A DNA stretch of 21,716 bases from UBA9547 sp044349205 (GTDB lineage: Bacteria; Bacteroidota; Bacteroidia; Cytophagales; UBA9547). Below are positions 1-7,130 of the stretch, in pieces. The notes under the pieces were generated by a model. The model made no database searches. It saw only the letters and a list, made by a program, of their open reading frames with translations, and was not told where the DNA came from. The DNA lies in NCBI GenBank assembly GCA_044349205.1, contig JBIKRJ010000013.1:1-21716 (forward strand), written 5' to 3'. The stretch's first letter is position 1; every line of letters starts with the position of its first letter. Made by a program: the position numbers and the translations under genes.

Positions 1-1176
1 TTTCACGGTGTATTTTTGTTGCTCTCTGTCATTGCCATTCCTTTTGTGATAGAATTGATACCCAACGCGGCCCTTGCTGCTTTGCTCATAGGAGTGGGGT
101 ATCGCTTGGCTTCGCCAAAAGAATTTGTCAATACCTACAAAATAGGCTCTGAACAACTTATCATTTTTGTTACCACCATCTTTTTTACACTCTTTGTCGA
201 TTTATTGATGGGAGTTTTTGCCGGTATTGCCATCAAGTTTATCATTGAACTGATGAACGGCGCCTCTTTTAGCACAATGTTTTCCATAAGAGCACAAGTG
301 GAGAAAAAAGGGCAGGATTTGTACGAAGTGAAGATTGAAAGTCCTGCCACTTTTTCAAACTTGATAAGCTTCAAAAAACAATTTGATACAATTCCAAAAA
401 CAGCCAATGTCACCATCGATTTTGCCGAATCAAGGCTTATTGATCATACTTTTATGGAATTGTTACATCGTTACGAAGAGGATTTTCATGATAATGGTGG
501 GCATATTTCCTTGTTAGGTTTCGAAAACCATCATTATTCATCTACGCATCCTTTCTCGTCTCGTAGTTATCTAAACAATCCTTCTATTATCACTCGCAGC
601 ACGCTAAACAAGCGCCAACAAGAGCTTGCCCAATATGCCATTTCACATGGTTTGGAATTTGAGGAAAGAATAAAATCCAAAATGATTAAATTGAGCTTAT
701 CGCCTTTTGTGATTGCACGAAAAGCCAAAACGATTGAAAATTTGCTTGTGGGAAGCACAGACAATTACAACTATTTTTTTGCCGATATATATTTGGAAGA
801 GGGAGCTTATCTCACCAAAATGGGACGAAACATGACAGTGGTGTATGTGTCGGGTATTCGACACGAACTCCCCGATTTTTCACTTGAAAAAGAAGGTTTG
901 CTAGATTTACTTGGCTTTTCCGCCAGTCAAGACATCGATTTCAAGAATTACCCGCTCTTCTCCAACCAATACTTTTTGACTAGCATTACGCCAGAAAAAG
1001 TAAGAAACCTTTTTTCCAACGATTTGATTCGTTTTTTCGAAACTGAAAACAATGTCTTTGTTGAATGCGTGAATAATAATTTACTTATTCATTCCGATGC
1101 GGGTCTTTTGGAAGCCAAAGACTTGGAGGCATATACCGAAAAGGTGAAGAAACTGTTGAGCTTGTTGTTTCGATAA
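1..1176 (+). CDS. SulP-family anion transporter, C-terminal part with STAS domain and an extra C-terminal domain (5' end outside window)
   Basis: The frame is open from base 1, so the N-terminal transport domain lies upstream of the window. What is visible is 391 residues: the last membrane helices of a SulP permease (roughly residues 1-30 and 50-85 of the fragment), then a cytoplasmic STAS domain (about 95-180) with the family-like stretch VTIDFAESRLIDHTFMELL. SulP proteins move sulfate, bicarbonate or similar anions across the inner membrane; the substrate cannot be read here. After STAS the protein does not end but continues for some 150-200 residues. The last part (about 255-391) has the pattern ...LPDFSLEKEGLLDLLGF...DIDF...PLFSNQYFL...VRNLF...FFE..., which resembles a small soluble domain I recall from uncharacterised bacterial proteins and not from classical SulP proteins. 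It is followed by an intrinsic terminator. I am confident of the SulP/STAS assignment, less so of the extension's identity. Confidence 0.85.
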   Translation, partial: FHGVFLLLSVIAIPFVIELIPNAALAALLIGVGYRLASPKEFVNTYKIGSEQLIIFVTTIFFTLFVDLLMGVFAGIAIKFIIELMNGASFSTMFSIRAQVEKKGQDLYEVKIESPATFSNLISFKKQFDTIPKTANVTIDFAESRLIDHTFMELLHRYEEDFHDNGGHISLLGFENHHYSSTHPFSSRSYLNNPSIITRSTLNKRQQELAQYAISHGLEFEERIKSKMIKLSLSPFVIARKAKTIENLLVGSTDNYNYFFADIYLEEGAYLTKMGRNMTVVYVSGIRHELPDFSLEKEGLLDLLGFSASQDIDFKNYPLFSNQYFLTSITPEKVRNLFSNDLIRFFETENNVFVECVNNNLLIHSDAGLLEAKDLEAYTEKVKKLLSLLFR

Positions 1177-1196
1177 ACTATTTTTTTTGGACTAAT

Positions 1197-1227
1197 AGCC
1201 CGAGGGTGCCTACTCTTGGGCTTTTTT
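1197..1227 (+). terminator. Rho-independent terminator after the SulP gene
   Basis: The arms AGCCCGAG (1197-1204) and CTTGGGCT (1215-1222) pair over 8 bp with one G-T wobble and a 10-nt loop. The run of T at 1222-1227 follows directly. The hairpin lies 20 bases after the transporter stop codon and upstream of the gatB promoter box. Confidence 0.8.
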
Positions 1228-1251
1228 GTTTCCGTTAGGGCTGCCGTTTTA

Positions 1252-1259
1252 TATCTTTG
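1252..1259 (+). promoter_or_regulatory. Bacteroidota-type -7 promoter box for gatB
   Basis: TATCTTTG matches the Bacteroidota sigma-A consensus TAnnTTTG exactly and lies 29 bases before the gatB start, just after the upstream terminator. A TTTG that could serve as the -33 element is at 1225-1228, but the spacer (23 nt) is a little longer than usual, so only the -7 box is well supported. Confidence 0.55.
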
Positions 1260-1288
1260 CACACATTCCCCAAAAAATAGATTAAGAA

Positions 1289-2740
1289 ATGTCGTTGAGA
1301 GATAAATACCAACCCGTAATAGGCCTCGAGGTGCACTGCCAGTTGTTGACAAAAAGCAAGGCTTTTGTAGCCGATTCGGCCGAGTTTGGCGACCTACCCA
1401 ACACCAATGTGTCGGTCATCACCTTGGCCCATCCAGGAGCTTTGCCAAAGGCAAATAAGACTGCTGTCGATTTTTCCATTAAAATAGGCTTGGCATGCGG
1501 CAGCGAAATATCTCGTTACAACGAATACGCACGCAAAAATTATTTTTACCCCGATCTTCCAAAAGGATACCAGATTACACAAGACAAACATCCTTTGTGT
1601 GTAGGTGGAAATGTGAAAATAAAACTATTGGACGGCACTTTTCGCCATGTTCAGCTAAATAGAATTCACATGGAAGAAGATGCGGGAAAGTCAATCCACA
1701 TGGAAGAAGAAACCGACACTTTGGTCGATTTCAACCGAGCTGGAGTTCCATTGATAGAAATTGTATCAGAGCCCGATTTGTTTAATTCCGACGAGGCCTA
1801 CCAGTATCTTACTGAAATCAGAAAGTTGGTACGCTACTTGGAAATTTGCGATGGCAACATGGAAGAAGGTTCGATGCGCTGCGATGCCAATATTTCGGTC
1901 ATGCTGAAGGGTAGTAAAACGTTGGGCAAAAAAGTAGAAGTGAAAAACATGAACTCTATACGAAATGTGCAGCGTGCTATTGAACATGAAATAGACCGTC
2001 AGATTGAACTGATTGAAAAAGGGGAGGTAATCATGTCGGAAACCCGCACTTTCGATGCCAATTTGGGTAAAACCTTTGGAATGCGTACCAAAGAGGAAAT
2101 GAACGATTACCGCTATTTTCCTGAACCCGACTTGCAACCCGTAATTGTAACCGAAGAATGGCTTCAAAAGGTAAAATCCGAAATGCCACCGCTTCCAAAC
2201 GAATTGCTAGACAAGTTTCAGCACGAATACGGTTTGCCCGAATACGATGCCTATGTGCTAACCGACAACAAGGAAATTGCCTTGTTTTTTGAACAAATAT
2301 GCCATAATACTAAACACTACAAAGCCGCTTCAAATTGGGTAATGGGGCCTGTCAAATCGTTTTTGAACGAACTTACATTGCACATCAATGATTACCCTAT
2401 ATCTCCCGAGAAGCTGGCCGATTTGATAGAATTGGTAGAAACGCGTAAAATAAGCCACACGGCTGCACAGCAAAGTGTGTATCCGGAAATGCTCATTTAC
2501 CCTTCCAAAAGCCCTTTGCAATTGGCCAAGGAACTGAATGTGTTACAAGACAGTAATTCCGATTCCATTTTACCTATTATCAAAGAAGTGTTGGCCGAAA
2601 TGCCTGCTAAAGTAGCCGAATACAAAGCGGGTAAAAAAGGCATCTTGGGTTTGTTTATGGGAGAAGTGATGAAGAGAAGTAAAGGAAAGGCTGATCCAAA
2701 ACTGGCAAGCGAACTGGTGATGAAGGAATTGGATGCATAG
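1289..2740 (+). CDS. gatB: Aspartyl/glutamyl-tRNA(Asn/Gln) amidotransferase subunit B
   Basis: GatB is the kinase/transamidase subunit of the GatCAB complex, which converts misacylated Glu-tRNA(Gln) and/or Asp-tRNA(Asn) into Gln-tRNA(Gln)/Asn-tRNA(Asn) in the cytoplasm. The 483-residue length is normal for the family. The N-terminus carries the characteristic PVIGLEVHCQL, and the PET112 signature VDFNRAGVPLIEIVSEPDL is intact near residues 147-165. The C-terminal third (about 335-480) is the helical GatB/YqeY-type tRNA-binding tail, ending in a stretch with GKKGILGLFMGEVMKRSKGKADP. The ATG at 1289 puts the conserved N-terminus at residue 10 and lies 29 bases downstream of a good -7 box. gatA and gatC are not in the window. 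The gene sits between two terminators, so it is probably transcribed alone. Confidence 0.97.
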   Translation: MSLRDKYQPVIGLEVHCQLLTKSKAFVADSAEFGDLPNTNVSVITLAHPGALPKANKTAVDFSIKIGLACGSEISRYNEYARKNYFYPDLPKGYQITQDKHPLCVGGNVKIKLLDGTFRHVQLNRIHMEEDAGKSIHMEEETDTLVDFNRAGVPLIEIVSEPDLFNSDEAYQYLTEIRKLVRYLEICDGNMEEGSMRCDANISVMLKGSKTLGKKVEVKNMNSIRNVQRAIEHEIDRQIELIEKGEVIMSETRTFDANLGKTFGMRTKEEMNDYRYFPEPDLQPVIVTEEWLQKVKSEMPPLPNELLDKFQHEYGLPEYDAYVLTDNKEIALFFEQICHNTKHYKAASNWVMGPVKSFLNELTLHINDYPISPEKLADLIELVETRKISHTAAQQSVYPEMLIYPSKSPLQLAKELNVLQDSNSDSILPIIKEVLAEMPAKVAEYKAGKKGILGLFMGEVMKRSKGKADPKLASELVMKELDA

Positions 2741-2759
2741 GTGTCATTTGCTCTTTTTT

Positions 2760-2804
2760 AAAGCCAGTCTGACTCAGTTTTGACTGGCTTTTTTTATTTT
2801 TTTT
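2760..2804 (+). terminator. Rho-independent terminator after gatB
   Basis: AAAGCCAGTC (2760-2769) pairs perfectly with GACTGGCTTT (2782-2791) around a 12-nt loop. A long T-rich tract (2789-2804, interrupted by one A) follows. It lies 20 bases after the gatB stop. Confidence 0.9.
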
Positions 2805-3125
2805 AGAAAAAAAATCAAAATTTTTTTGAGAGGCATATTTAGTTACTACACCTTCTTAAATTATTTAAAAAATGCGTTTTTTTGACTTTAAAGTAGTAAT
2901 TATTGTGTGATGATAAGGGGGTTTAACTATCCTTAAGATGCTTGTAAAAACACATTTTTTTAAGGAAAAGTACTTTTTTCAGCACTAAAATTTGGTGATT
3001 TGTTTCACGTTCTGCTCGAGAGCGTTATAACTAGATAGAAAAGACATTTAAATCTGTTTCAGATACCAATCTGAGGATTTAATTAAGATACTTTCTAATC
3101 TAACTGACAAAACCCAAAACGAAAA
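2805..3125. other. Gene-free AT-rich intergenic stretch between gatB and cobA
   Basis: About 320 bases separate the gatB terminator from the terminator of the convergent cobA gene. I find no credible ORF, no tRNA-like fold and no clear TAnnTTTG box. The only structure is weak: a 12-bp palindrome AAAAGTACTTTT (2966-2977), 7-bp arms TCCTTAA/TTAAGGA (2930-2936 and 2960-2966) with a 23-nt loop, and CAGAT/ATCTG arms near 3060-3075. It could be a decayed region or hide a small RNA; the sequence alone does not decide. Confidence 0.5.
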
Positions 3126-3157
3126 GAAGGGGCTACCGAAAAATCGGTAGCCCCTTC
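3126..3157 (-). terminator. Strong intrinsic terminator after cobA
   Basis: GAAGGGGCTACCGA (3126-3139) and TCGGTAGCCCCTTC (3144-3157) form a perfect 14-bp stem with a 4-nt AAAA loop. On the minus strand it is followed by TTTTCGTTTTGGGTTTTG. It lies 23 bases beyond the cobA stop. A shorter T tract on the plus side may also let it stop transcription coming from gatB. Confidence 0.85.
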
Positions 3158-3180
3158 GCTTTTATAAAGTAGCTAGGTTT

Positions 3181-3939
3181 TTATTCCACAACGAGCGAGT
3201 CGCTTAGGGCATTCAGGTGCGAAAAAGCAAACTGTGCCACTTCACCAAAAACCAATAAGGTAGGCGAACTTAATAGTGCTCTTTGTACCAATTCTGCAAT
3301 GTCTTTTACAGTACCGGTTACCAGTTTTCTGTTTGGTCTTTGGCCGTTTTGAATGGCAATTGCGGGCAGGTCTTCCTTGCCAGCATCGGCAAATATTTGA
3401 GCTATTTGGGCTATTTTGTGTAAGCCCATCAATACTACGACCGTAGAATTGGATTGGGCTGCCAAATAGATGTCATTCGATATTTCTCCAGTTTTCAAAG
3501 TGCCAGTCGTTACCCAAAAGCCTTCGCTGTAGCCACGGTGTGTGAGGGGTATGCCAGCATCTGCAGGAACCGAGATGCTGCTTGAAATGCCTGGAACAAC
3601 TTCTACTGCAATCTGATGTTTTACAGCATGTTGCACTTCTTCGTATCCTCTTCCGAAAACAAAAGGGTCGCCTCCTTTAAGGCGTACTACTTGACCGTAC
3701 TTTTCGGCACAATGCACAATTAAGTCGTGAATAGCTTCTTGTTTGGTGCTTTTGCAGCCGTGGCGCTTTCCTACATACAATATTTTACATTCTTTTTTGG
3801 CGTAGACAAGCAATTCCTCGCTAGCCAGAGAGTCGTACAAAATCGCATCGGCATTTTGTATGGCTTTTAAGCCTTTCAAGGTTATCAATTCGGGGTCGCC
3901 AGGACCAGCACCAACCAAAGTTAATTTTTTAATTTTCAT
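3181..3939 (-). CDS. cobA: Uroporphyrinogen-III C-methyltransferase (SUMT)
   Basis: SUMT transfers two methyl groups from S-adenosylmethionine to C-2 and C-7 of uroporphyrinogen III to give precorrin-2, the branch point to siroheme and cobalamin. The 252-residue protein has the family motifs in order: KLTLVGAGPGDPELITLKG at the N-terminus (SAM-site glycines), LYDSL, VRLKGGDPFVFGRGYEE near residue 85-100, and VVPGISSSISVPADAGIPLTHRGYS near 113-140. I chose the ATG at 3939 over an in-frame ATG nine codons upstream, because MKIKKLTLVGAGPGDP begins as family members do. There is no fused CysG oxidase/chelatase or HemD domain, so this is the stand-alone form. It lies 61 bases after the glycosyltransferase gene and may share its transcript. 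No other siroheme or sulfite/nitrite reductase gene is in the window. Confidence 0.95.
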   Translation of the reverse strand: MKIKKLTLVGAGPGDPELITLKGLKAIQNADAILYDSLASEELLVYAKKECKILYVGKRHGCKSTKQEAIHDLIVHCAEKYGQVVRLKGGDPFVFGRGYEEVQHAVKHQIAVEVVPGISSSISVPADAGIPLTHRGYSEGFWVTTGTLKTGEISNDIYLAAQSNSTVVVLMGLHKIAQIAQIFADAGKEDLPAIAIQNGQRPNRKLVTGTVKDIAELVQRALLSSPTLLVFGEVAQFAFSHLNALSDSLVVE

Positions 3940-4000
3940 CTTATTTGAATGGCAATTGACCACCAAAAAATTCAGAAATTAAAATTAAGCATTTCTTCTT

Positions 4001-5071
4001 TTAATGGTATAAAGATAGAAGCGTCTTTTCCTCGTTTTCCCAAGTCAATATTTTGCTAGCCGCCAGACAGTTGCTTGTTAAACTTTCATATTCCATTTTG
4101 TTGGAGTACAATTCTAAAATCATTTTTGCTAGCATTTCGGGTTTTCTATCAAACAATACTTTCCCTATGCCATACTCTTCTACAAGTGCCCTCATTTCTG
4201 GCAAATCGGAACAAATGACAGGCACACCCGCTTGCACATAATCGAAGATTTTGTTGGGCAAGGCATAACGATAGTTTAATCCAAGGTCTTCTTCCAAGCT
4301 CAAGCCCACGAGCGCTTTTGGGGTCACAGATTTTAATTCTTCAAAAGGAATTTTACCCATCACTTTTACATTAGGCAAATTTTCAGCCTTTGCATTTATT
4401 TTATTTTGTAAAGTTCCGCTTCCAATAATCCAAAGCTTATAATCAGGAAGAAAAACCATCGTTTCAATCATCAATTCCAAGCCACGACCAGCGTTTACCG
4501 CGCCTTGATATAATAATATTTTTTCTTTTGTTTTGGAAAAAGTAATTTCTTGATACATAGGGTAATTGCATACAAGTTTCACTTTTTTTCCATATTTTTT
4601 TTGGTATTCTACTGCTATCGAGTTGCTTACGGTGCTTATGTGTTGCAAATTGGGAAAAATGGCTTTTTCTAGCATTTCCCATATTTTTTTTTCAATTTTT
4701 CTATGTGCAAGCTCGGGCAGTTCGGTAAAATATTCGTGGGAATCATACACAAGACGCTTTGCTTTAAGTTTCGCGACTATAAAACAAGGCAAAAGCGTAT
4801 CAAGGTCGTTGGCCGTTATGATGTCCACTTTTTTGAACAGCATGAAAAAGAATAACCGAATATTCAATTCTAAGTAAAAAAGTTTTCCTTTTTGAAAAAT
4901 AAGGGGCAAACGCGTGGTAGTGTAGGTACGCGAGGGGAGGGGAAGTGAATCTTTTTTTTGTCTTCCCACCAAAGTAGGTGCAAATCCCTCTTTTTGCAAA
5001 CTGATGCAAACTTTGTGGAGCCTTTGGTCTGAACTGAGGTCGTTGGATACAGTAAGTATGACCCTTTTCAT
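4001..5071 (-). CDS. Glycosyltransferase, GT4-like (GT-B fold)
   Basis: A 356-residue soluble glycosyltransferase that would transfer a sugar from a nucleotide sugar, probably to a lipid- or polysaccharide-type acceptor at the inner face of the membrane. The N-terminal half begins MKRVILTVSNDLSSDQRLHK and has the Rossmann-like DIITANDLDTLLP and LVYDSHEYFTELPE. The C-terminal half carries ILLYQGAVNAGRGLELMIE and the donor-site region NYRYALPNKIFDYVQAGVP followed by VICSDLPEMRALVEEYGIG. There the usual E-x7-E motif of GT4 enzymes is only partly recognisable (ALPNKIFDY takes the place of the E-G-x-P segment). The hydrophobic stretch LELNIRLFFFMLFKK near residue 70-80 may contact the membrane. 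Substrate and acceptor cannot be named. The gene is set off from the upstream zinc-ribbon gene by a terminator hairpin, so it likely has its own promoter, although I could not find a convincing -7 box. Confidence 0.85.
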   Translation of the reverse strand: MKRVILTVSNDLSSDQRLHKVCISLQKEGFAPTLVGRQKKDSLPLPSRTYTTTRLPLIFQKGKLFYLELNIRLFFFMLFKKVDIITANDLDTLLPCFIVAKLKAKRLVYDSHEYFTELPELAHRKIEKKIWEMLEKAIFPNLQHISTVSNSIAVEYQKKYGKKVKLVCNYPMYQEITFSKTKEKILLYQGAVNAGRGLELMIETMVFLPDYKLWIIGSGTLQNKINAKAENLPNVKVMGKIPFEELKSVTPKALVGLSLEEDLGLNYRYALPNKIFDYVQAGVPVICSDLPEMRALVEEYGIGKVLFDRKPEMLAKMILELYSNKMEYESLTSNCLAASKILTWENEEKTLLSLYH

Positions 5072-5094
5072 TGTATTTAGCTCTTCATTATTCT

Positions 5095-5123
5095 AAACAA
5101 AAAAGGCAGGATAAACCTGCCTT
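5095..5123 (-). terminator. Rho-independent terminator after the zinc-ribbon gene
   Basis: AAGGCAGG (5103-5110) and CCTGCCTT (5116-5123) form an 8-bp stem with a 5-nt loop. On the minus strand the stem runs into TTTTTTGTTTAG. It lies 20 bases after the stop of the 5144-5893 gene and 31 bases before the glycosyltransferase start, dividing the minus-strand run into two units. Confidence 0.85.
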
Positions 5124-5143
5124 CGAAATGCTTGTAAAGTAGC

Positions 5144-5893
5144 TTATTTTTTAGATGTTTCCGCCACTAGCACCGATTCCACATCGGCAAAAATGCGGCC
5201 GCAGTGCTCACACACTATAATCTTTTTCTTTTCTTTAATGTCGGCTTGGCGCTGAGGGGGCACTGTATTGAAACAACCACCACAAGCATCGCGTTTGACT
5301 ACTACAACAGCAAGTCCATTTTTCAAATTGTGACGCAAACGGTTATAAGATTGATACAACCTTTCTTCCAATTGTTTCTGAACTTTTTCTCTGTCTTTTT
5401 GGATTTTGGTTTCTTCTTCCAAACTCTCCGATACCAAAATTTCTAGCTCGCTTTTCTTGTTGGCCAAATCTTTTTCTCGGTCGGCTAGTGAATTTTTAAT
5501 AGTCTCTATTTCGAGGTTGCGGCTCTCTATTTTTAGGTTGGCCTCTTTTATCTTTTTTTCAGATAATTGAATATCTAATTGCTGAAGTTCAATTTCTTTC
5601 GAGATGGCATCGTATTCGCGATTATTTCGCACGTTACTTTGTTGGTCGAGGTATTTTTTGATGAGCTTTTCGCTCTCCTTGCTTGCATTTTTACGATTAG
5701 ATATTTCCTCGTTAAAACCTTCGATTTCGGTCTCGAACTTTTTGATTCGGGTTTCGAAACCCACTAGTTCGTCTTCCAAGTCTCGAATTTCTTCGGGAAG
5801 GTCGCCACGCATTTTGACAATTTCGTCAAGTTTTGAGTCAAGGGCTTGAAGTTTTAAGAGAATTTCAAGTTTCTGTGATACAGTAGCTTCCAT
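5144..5893 (-). CDS. Coiled-coil protein with C4-type zinc ribbon (DUF164 / zf-RING_7 family)
   Basis: A 249-residue cytoplasmic protein. Residues 1 to about 190 are almost wholly charged heptad-like sequence rich in K, E, L and I, predicted to form a long antiparallel coiled coil. The C-terminal end holds a four-cysteine zinc ribbon: CGGC at 204-207 and CEHC at 228-231, separated by FNTVPPQRQADIKEKKKIIV. This arrangement is that of the COG1579 family, often annotated as a putative nucleic-acid-binding or zinc-ribbon protein; its biochemical role is not established. The ATG at 5893 lies four bases after the stop of the upstream Nif3-family gene. This Nif3-DUF164 pairing recurs in many bacteria, which suggests translational coupling and a shared role. 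A terminator follows. Confidence 0.93.
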   Translation of the reverse strand: MEATVSQKLEILLKLQALDSKLDEIVKMRGDLPEEIRDLEDELVGFETRIKKFETEIEGFNEEISNRKNASKESEKLIKKYLDQQSNVRNNREYDAISKEIELQQLDIQLSEKKIKEANLKIESRNLEIETIKNSLADREKDLANKKSELEILVSESLEEETKIQKDREKVQKQLEERLYQSYNRLRHNLKNGLAVVVVKRDACGGCFNTVPPQRQADIKEKKKIIVCEHCGRIFADVESVLVAETSKK

Positions 5894-5897
5894 CTAA

Positions 5898-6989
5898 CTA
5901 ACAATAATATTTGACAGGATTTGTGTTTACAGTGCTAAAAAGGACTGCAATATTAGGGAATTTTTTCTTCAAAAGTTCAAAAAAGAGTTCTCGCGTGTAA
6001 AATTCACTTTCGTAATGCCCGACATCCGCAATCATAATGTTGTTTTCAGCATCAAAATACTCGTGATATTTAAAGTCGGCCGAAACAAAAGCATCGGCAT
6101 TTTTGGCTATGGCTTGTTTTAAAAGAAAACTACCTGCACCGCCGCACACTGCAACCCGATTTATTTTTCTACTGAAGGACGTGTAACGAATGGCTTCAAG
6201 ATTTAAATCTTTTTTCAGTTTTTGTAAAAATTCTTCAGGTGTCAGTCCATTTTCCAGTTCGCCAATAGCTCCTGCGCCGCTGTCTTGATTTGGATTTTGT
6301 ACCTCTGAAATAAAGTGGGCCACCTCTTCATAAGGATGAGCTTTTTTCATGGCTGCCAATATTTGTTTTTCGAGGTATGAGGGCATTATCACTTCCACTC
6401 TATTTTCCCTTACTTCTTCTTTCACATTTAATTGTCCCAACACAGGGTTGGAGTTTCTAGTAGGAGTGAAAGTGCCCGTACCTTCCACTTTAAAACAGCA
6501 GTCTTTGTAATTACCTATTTGCCCCGCGCCCGCATCAGACAAAGCTCTCAACAAGGTTTCGGTATTTTCTAAAGGCACAAAAACGGTCAGGTTTTTTAGA
6601 TTTTTAGTAGGTTGAAGAATTTGAACATTTTCAAGACCTATTTTTTCAGCTAGTTTGAAATTGACACCTTCATAGGCATTGTCAAGGTTGGTATGGGCAG
6701 CGTACAAAGCAATATTGTTTTTTATTGCTGACAGTATTGTACGCTCTACATGATTTTCGCCAGTTAATTTTTTAAGTGGCTTGAATATAATTGGGTGATG
6801 CGCGATAATCAGTTGGCACTTCATTTCGATGGCTTCTTGCACTACTGCTTCGGTGATGTCCAAACTGACGAGTACTTTAGATATTTCGTCTGAAATATTT
6901 CCGCAATAGAGACCAGCATTGTCGTAACTTTCTTGCAATGCCAAAGGTGCTAGACTTTCTATGGCTTTTATAATTTCAGATAATTTCAT
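5898..6989 (-). CDS. Nif3-like dinuclear metal-centre protein (YqfO type; GTP cyclohydrolase I type 2 homolog)
   Basis: A 363-residue protein of the NIF3/DUF34 superfamily, which forms a hexameric toroid with a two-metal site in each subunit. The molecular function is debated; a GTP cyclohydrolase activity was reported for a homolog. The N-terminal half has metal-ligand histidines in LIIAHHPIIFKPLKKL, then AAHTNLDNAYEGVN. The C-terminal half has the second ligand set DVGHYESEFYTRELFFELL. Between them, about residues 130-235, is the inserted PII/CutA-like domain (VIMPSYLEKQILAAMKKAHPYEEVAHFI), which marks the longer YqfO type and not the short E. coli YbgI type. It is the first gene of a two-gene unit with the zinc-ribbon protein and is divergent from the outer-membrane barrel gene. 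The ATG at 6989 gives the usual start MKLSEIIKAIESLAPL. Confidence 0.93.
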   Translation of the reverse strand: MKLSEIIKAIESLAPLALQESYDNAGLYCGNISDEISKVLVSLDITEAVVQEAIEMKCQLIIAHHPIIFKPLKKLTGENHVERTILSAIKNNIALYAAHTNLDNAYEGVNFKLAEKIGLENVQILQPTKNLKNLTVFVPLENTETLLRALSDAGAGQIGNYKDCCFKVEGTGTFTPTRNSNPVLGQLNVKEEVRENRVEVIMPSYLEKQILAAMKKAHPYEEVAHFISEVQNPNQDSGAGAIGELENGLTPEEFLQKLKKDLNLEAIRYTSFSRKINRVAVCGGAGSFLLKQAIAKNADAFVSADFKYHEYFDAENNIMIADVGHYESEFYTRELFFELLKKKFPNIAVLFSTVNTNPVKYYC

Positions 6990-7106
6990 TTTGTATTGTT
7001 TTTTGTTGCGAATTTCGTCAAAATCTTGTCAAAATGTGTTTCCGAACAAGATATTGAAAATGTCTTTTTCAATCGCAAACAAGGCGTGTCTTGTTTCGAC
7101 AGTTCT

Positions 7107-7114
7107 TATATTTG
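7107..7114 (+). promoter_or_regulatory. -7 promoter box for the barrel/HU-SPOR/ExbBD operon
   Basis: TATATTTG fits TAnnTTTG exactly and ends 16 bases before the ATG at 7131, implying a very short leader. No good TTTG -33 element stands at the expected distance. The box supports starting the barrel gene at 7131, where a signal peptide begins, and not at the in-frame ATG at 6996, which lies upstream of the promoter. Confidence 0.55.
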
Positions 7115-7130
7115 TGGTAATATTGCAACC

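Noticed and set aside
1766..2167. 133-codon minus-strand open frame opposite gatB
   Set aside because: It has aromatic-rich, non-protein-like composition and lies fully within gatB, which is intact.
2966..2977. 12-bp palindrome AAAAGTACTTTT in the gatB-cobA gap
   Set aside because: It is a short AT-rich palindrome in AT-rich DNA with no adjoining promoter; chance is the simplest account.
6996..7130. Upstream in-frame extension of the outer-membrane barrel gene (start at 6996)
   Set aside because: It would place 45 non-conserved residues before a clear signal peptide, and it lies upstream of the TATATTTG promoter box. The ATG at 7131 is preferred.
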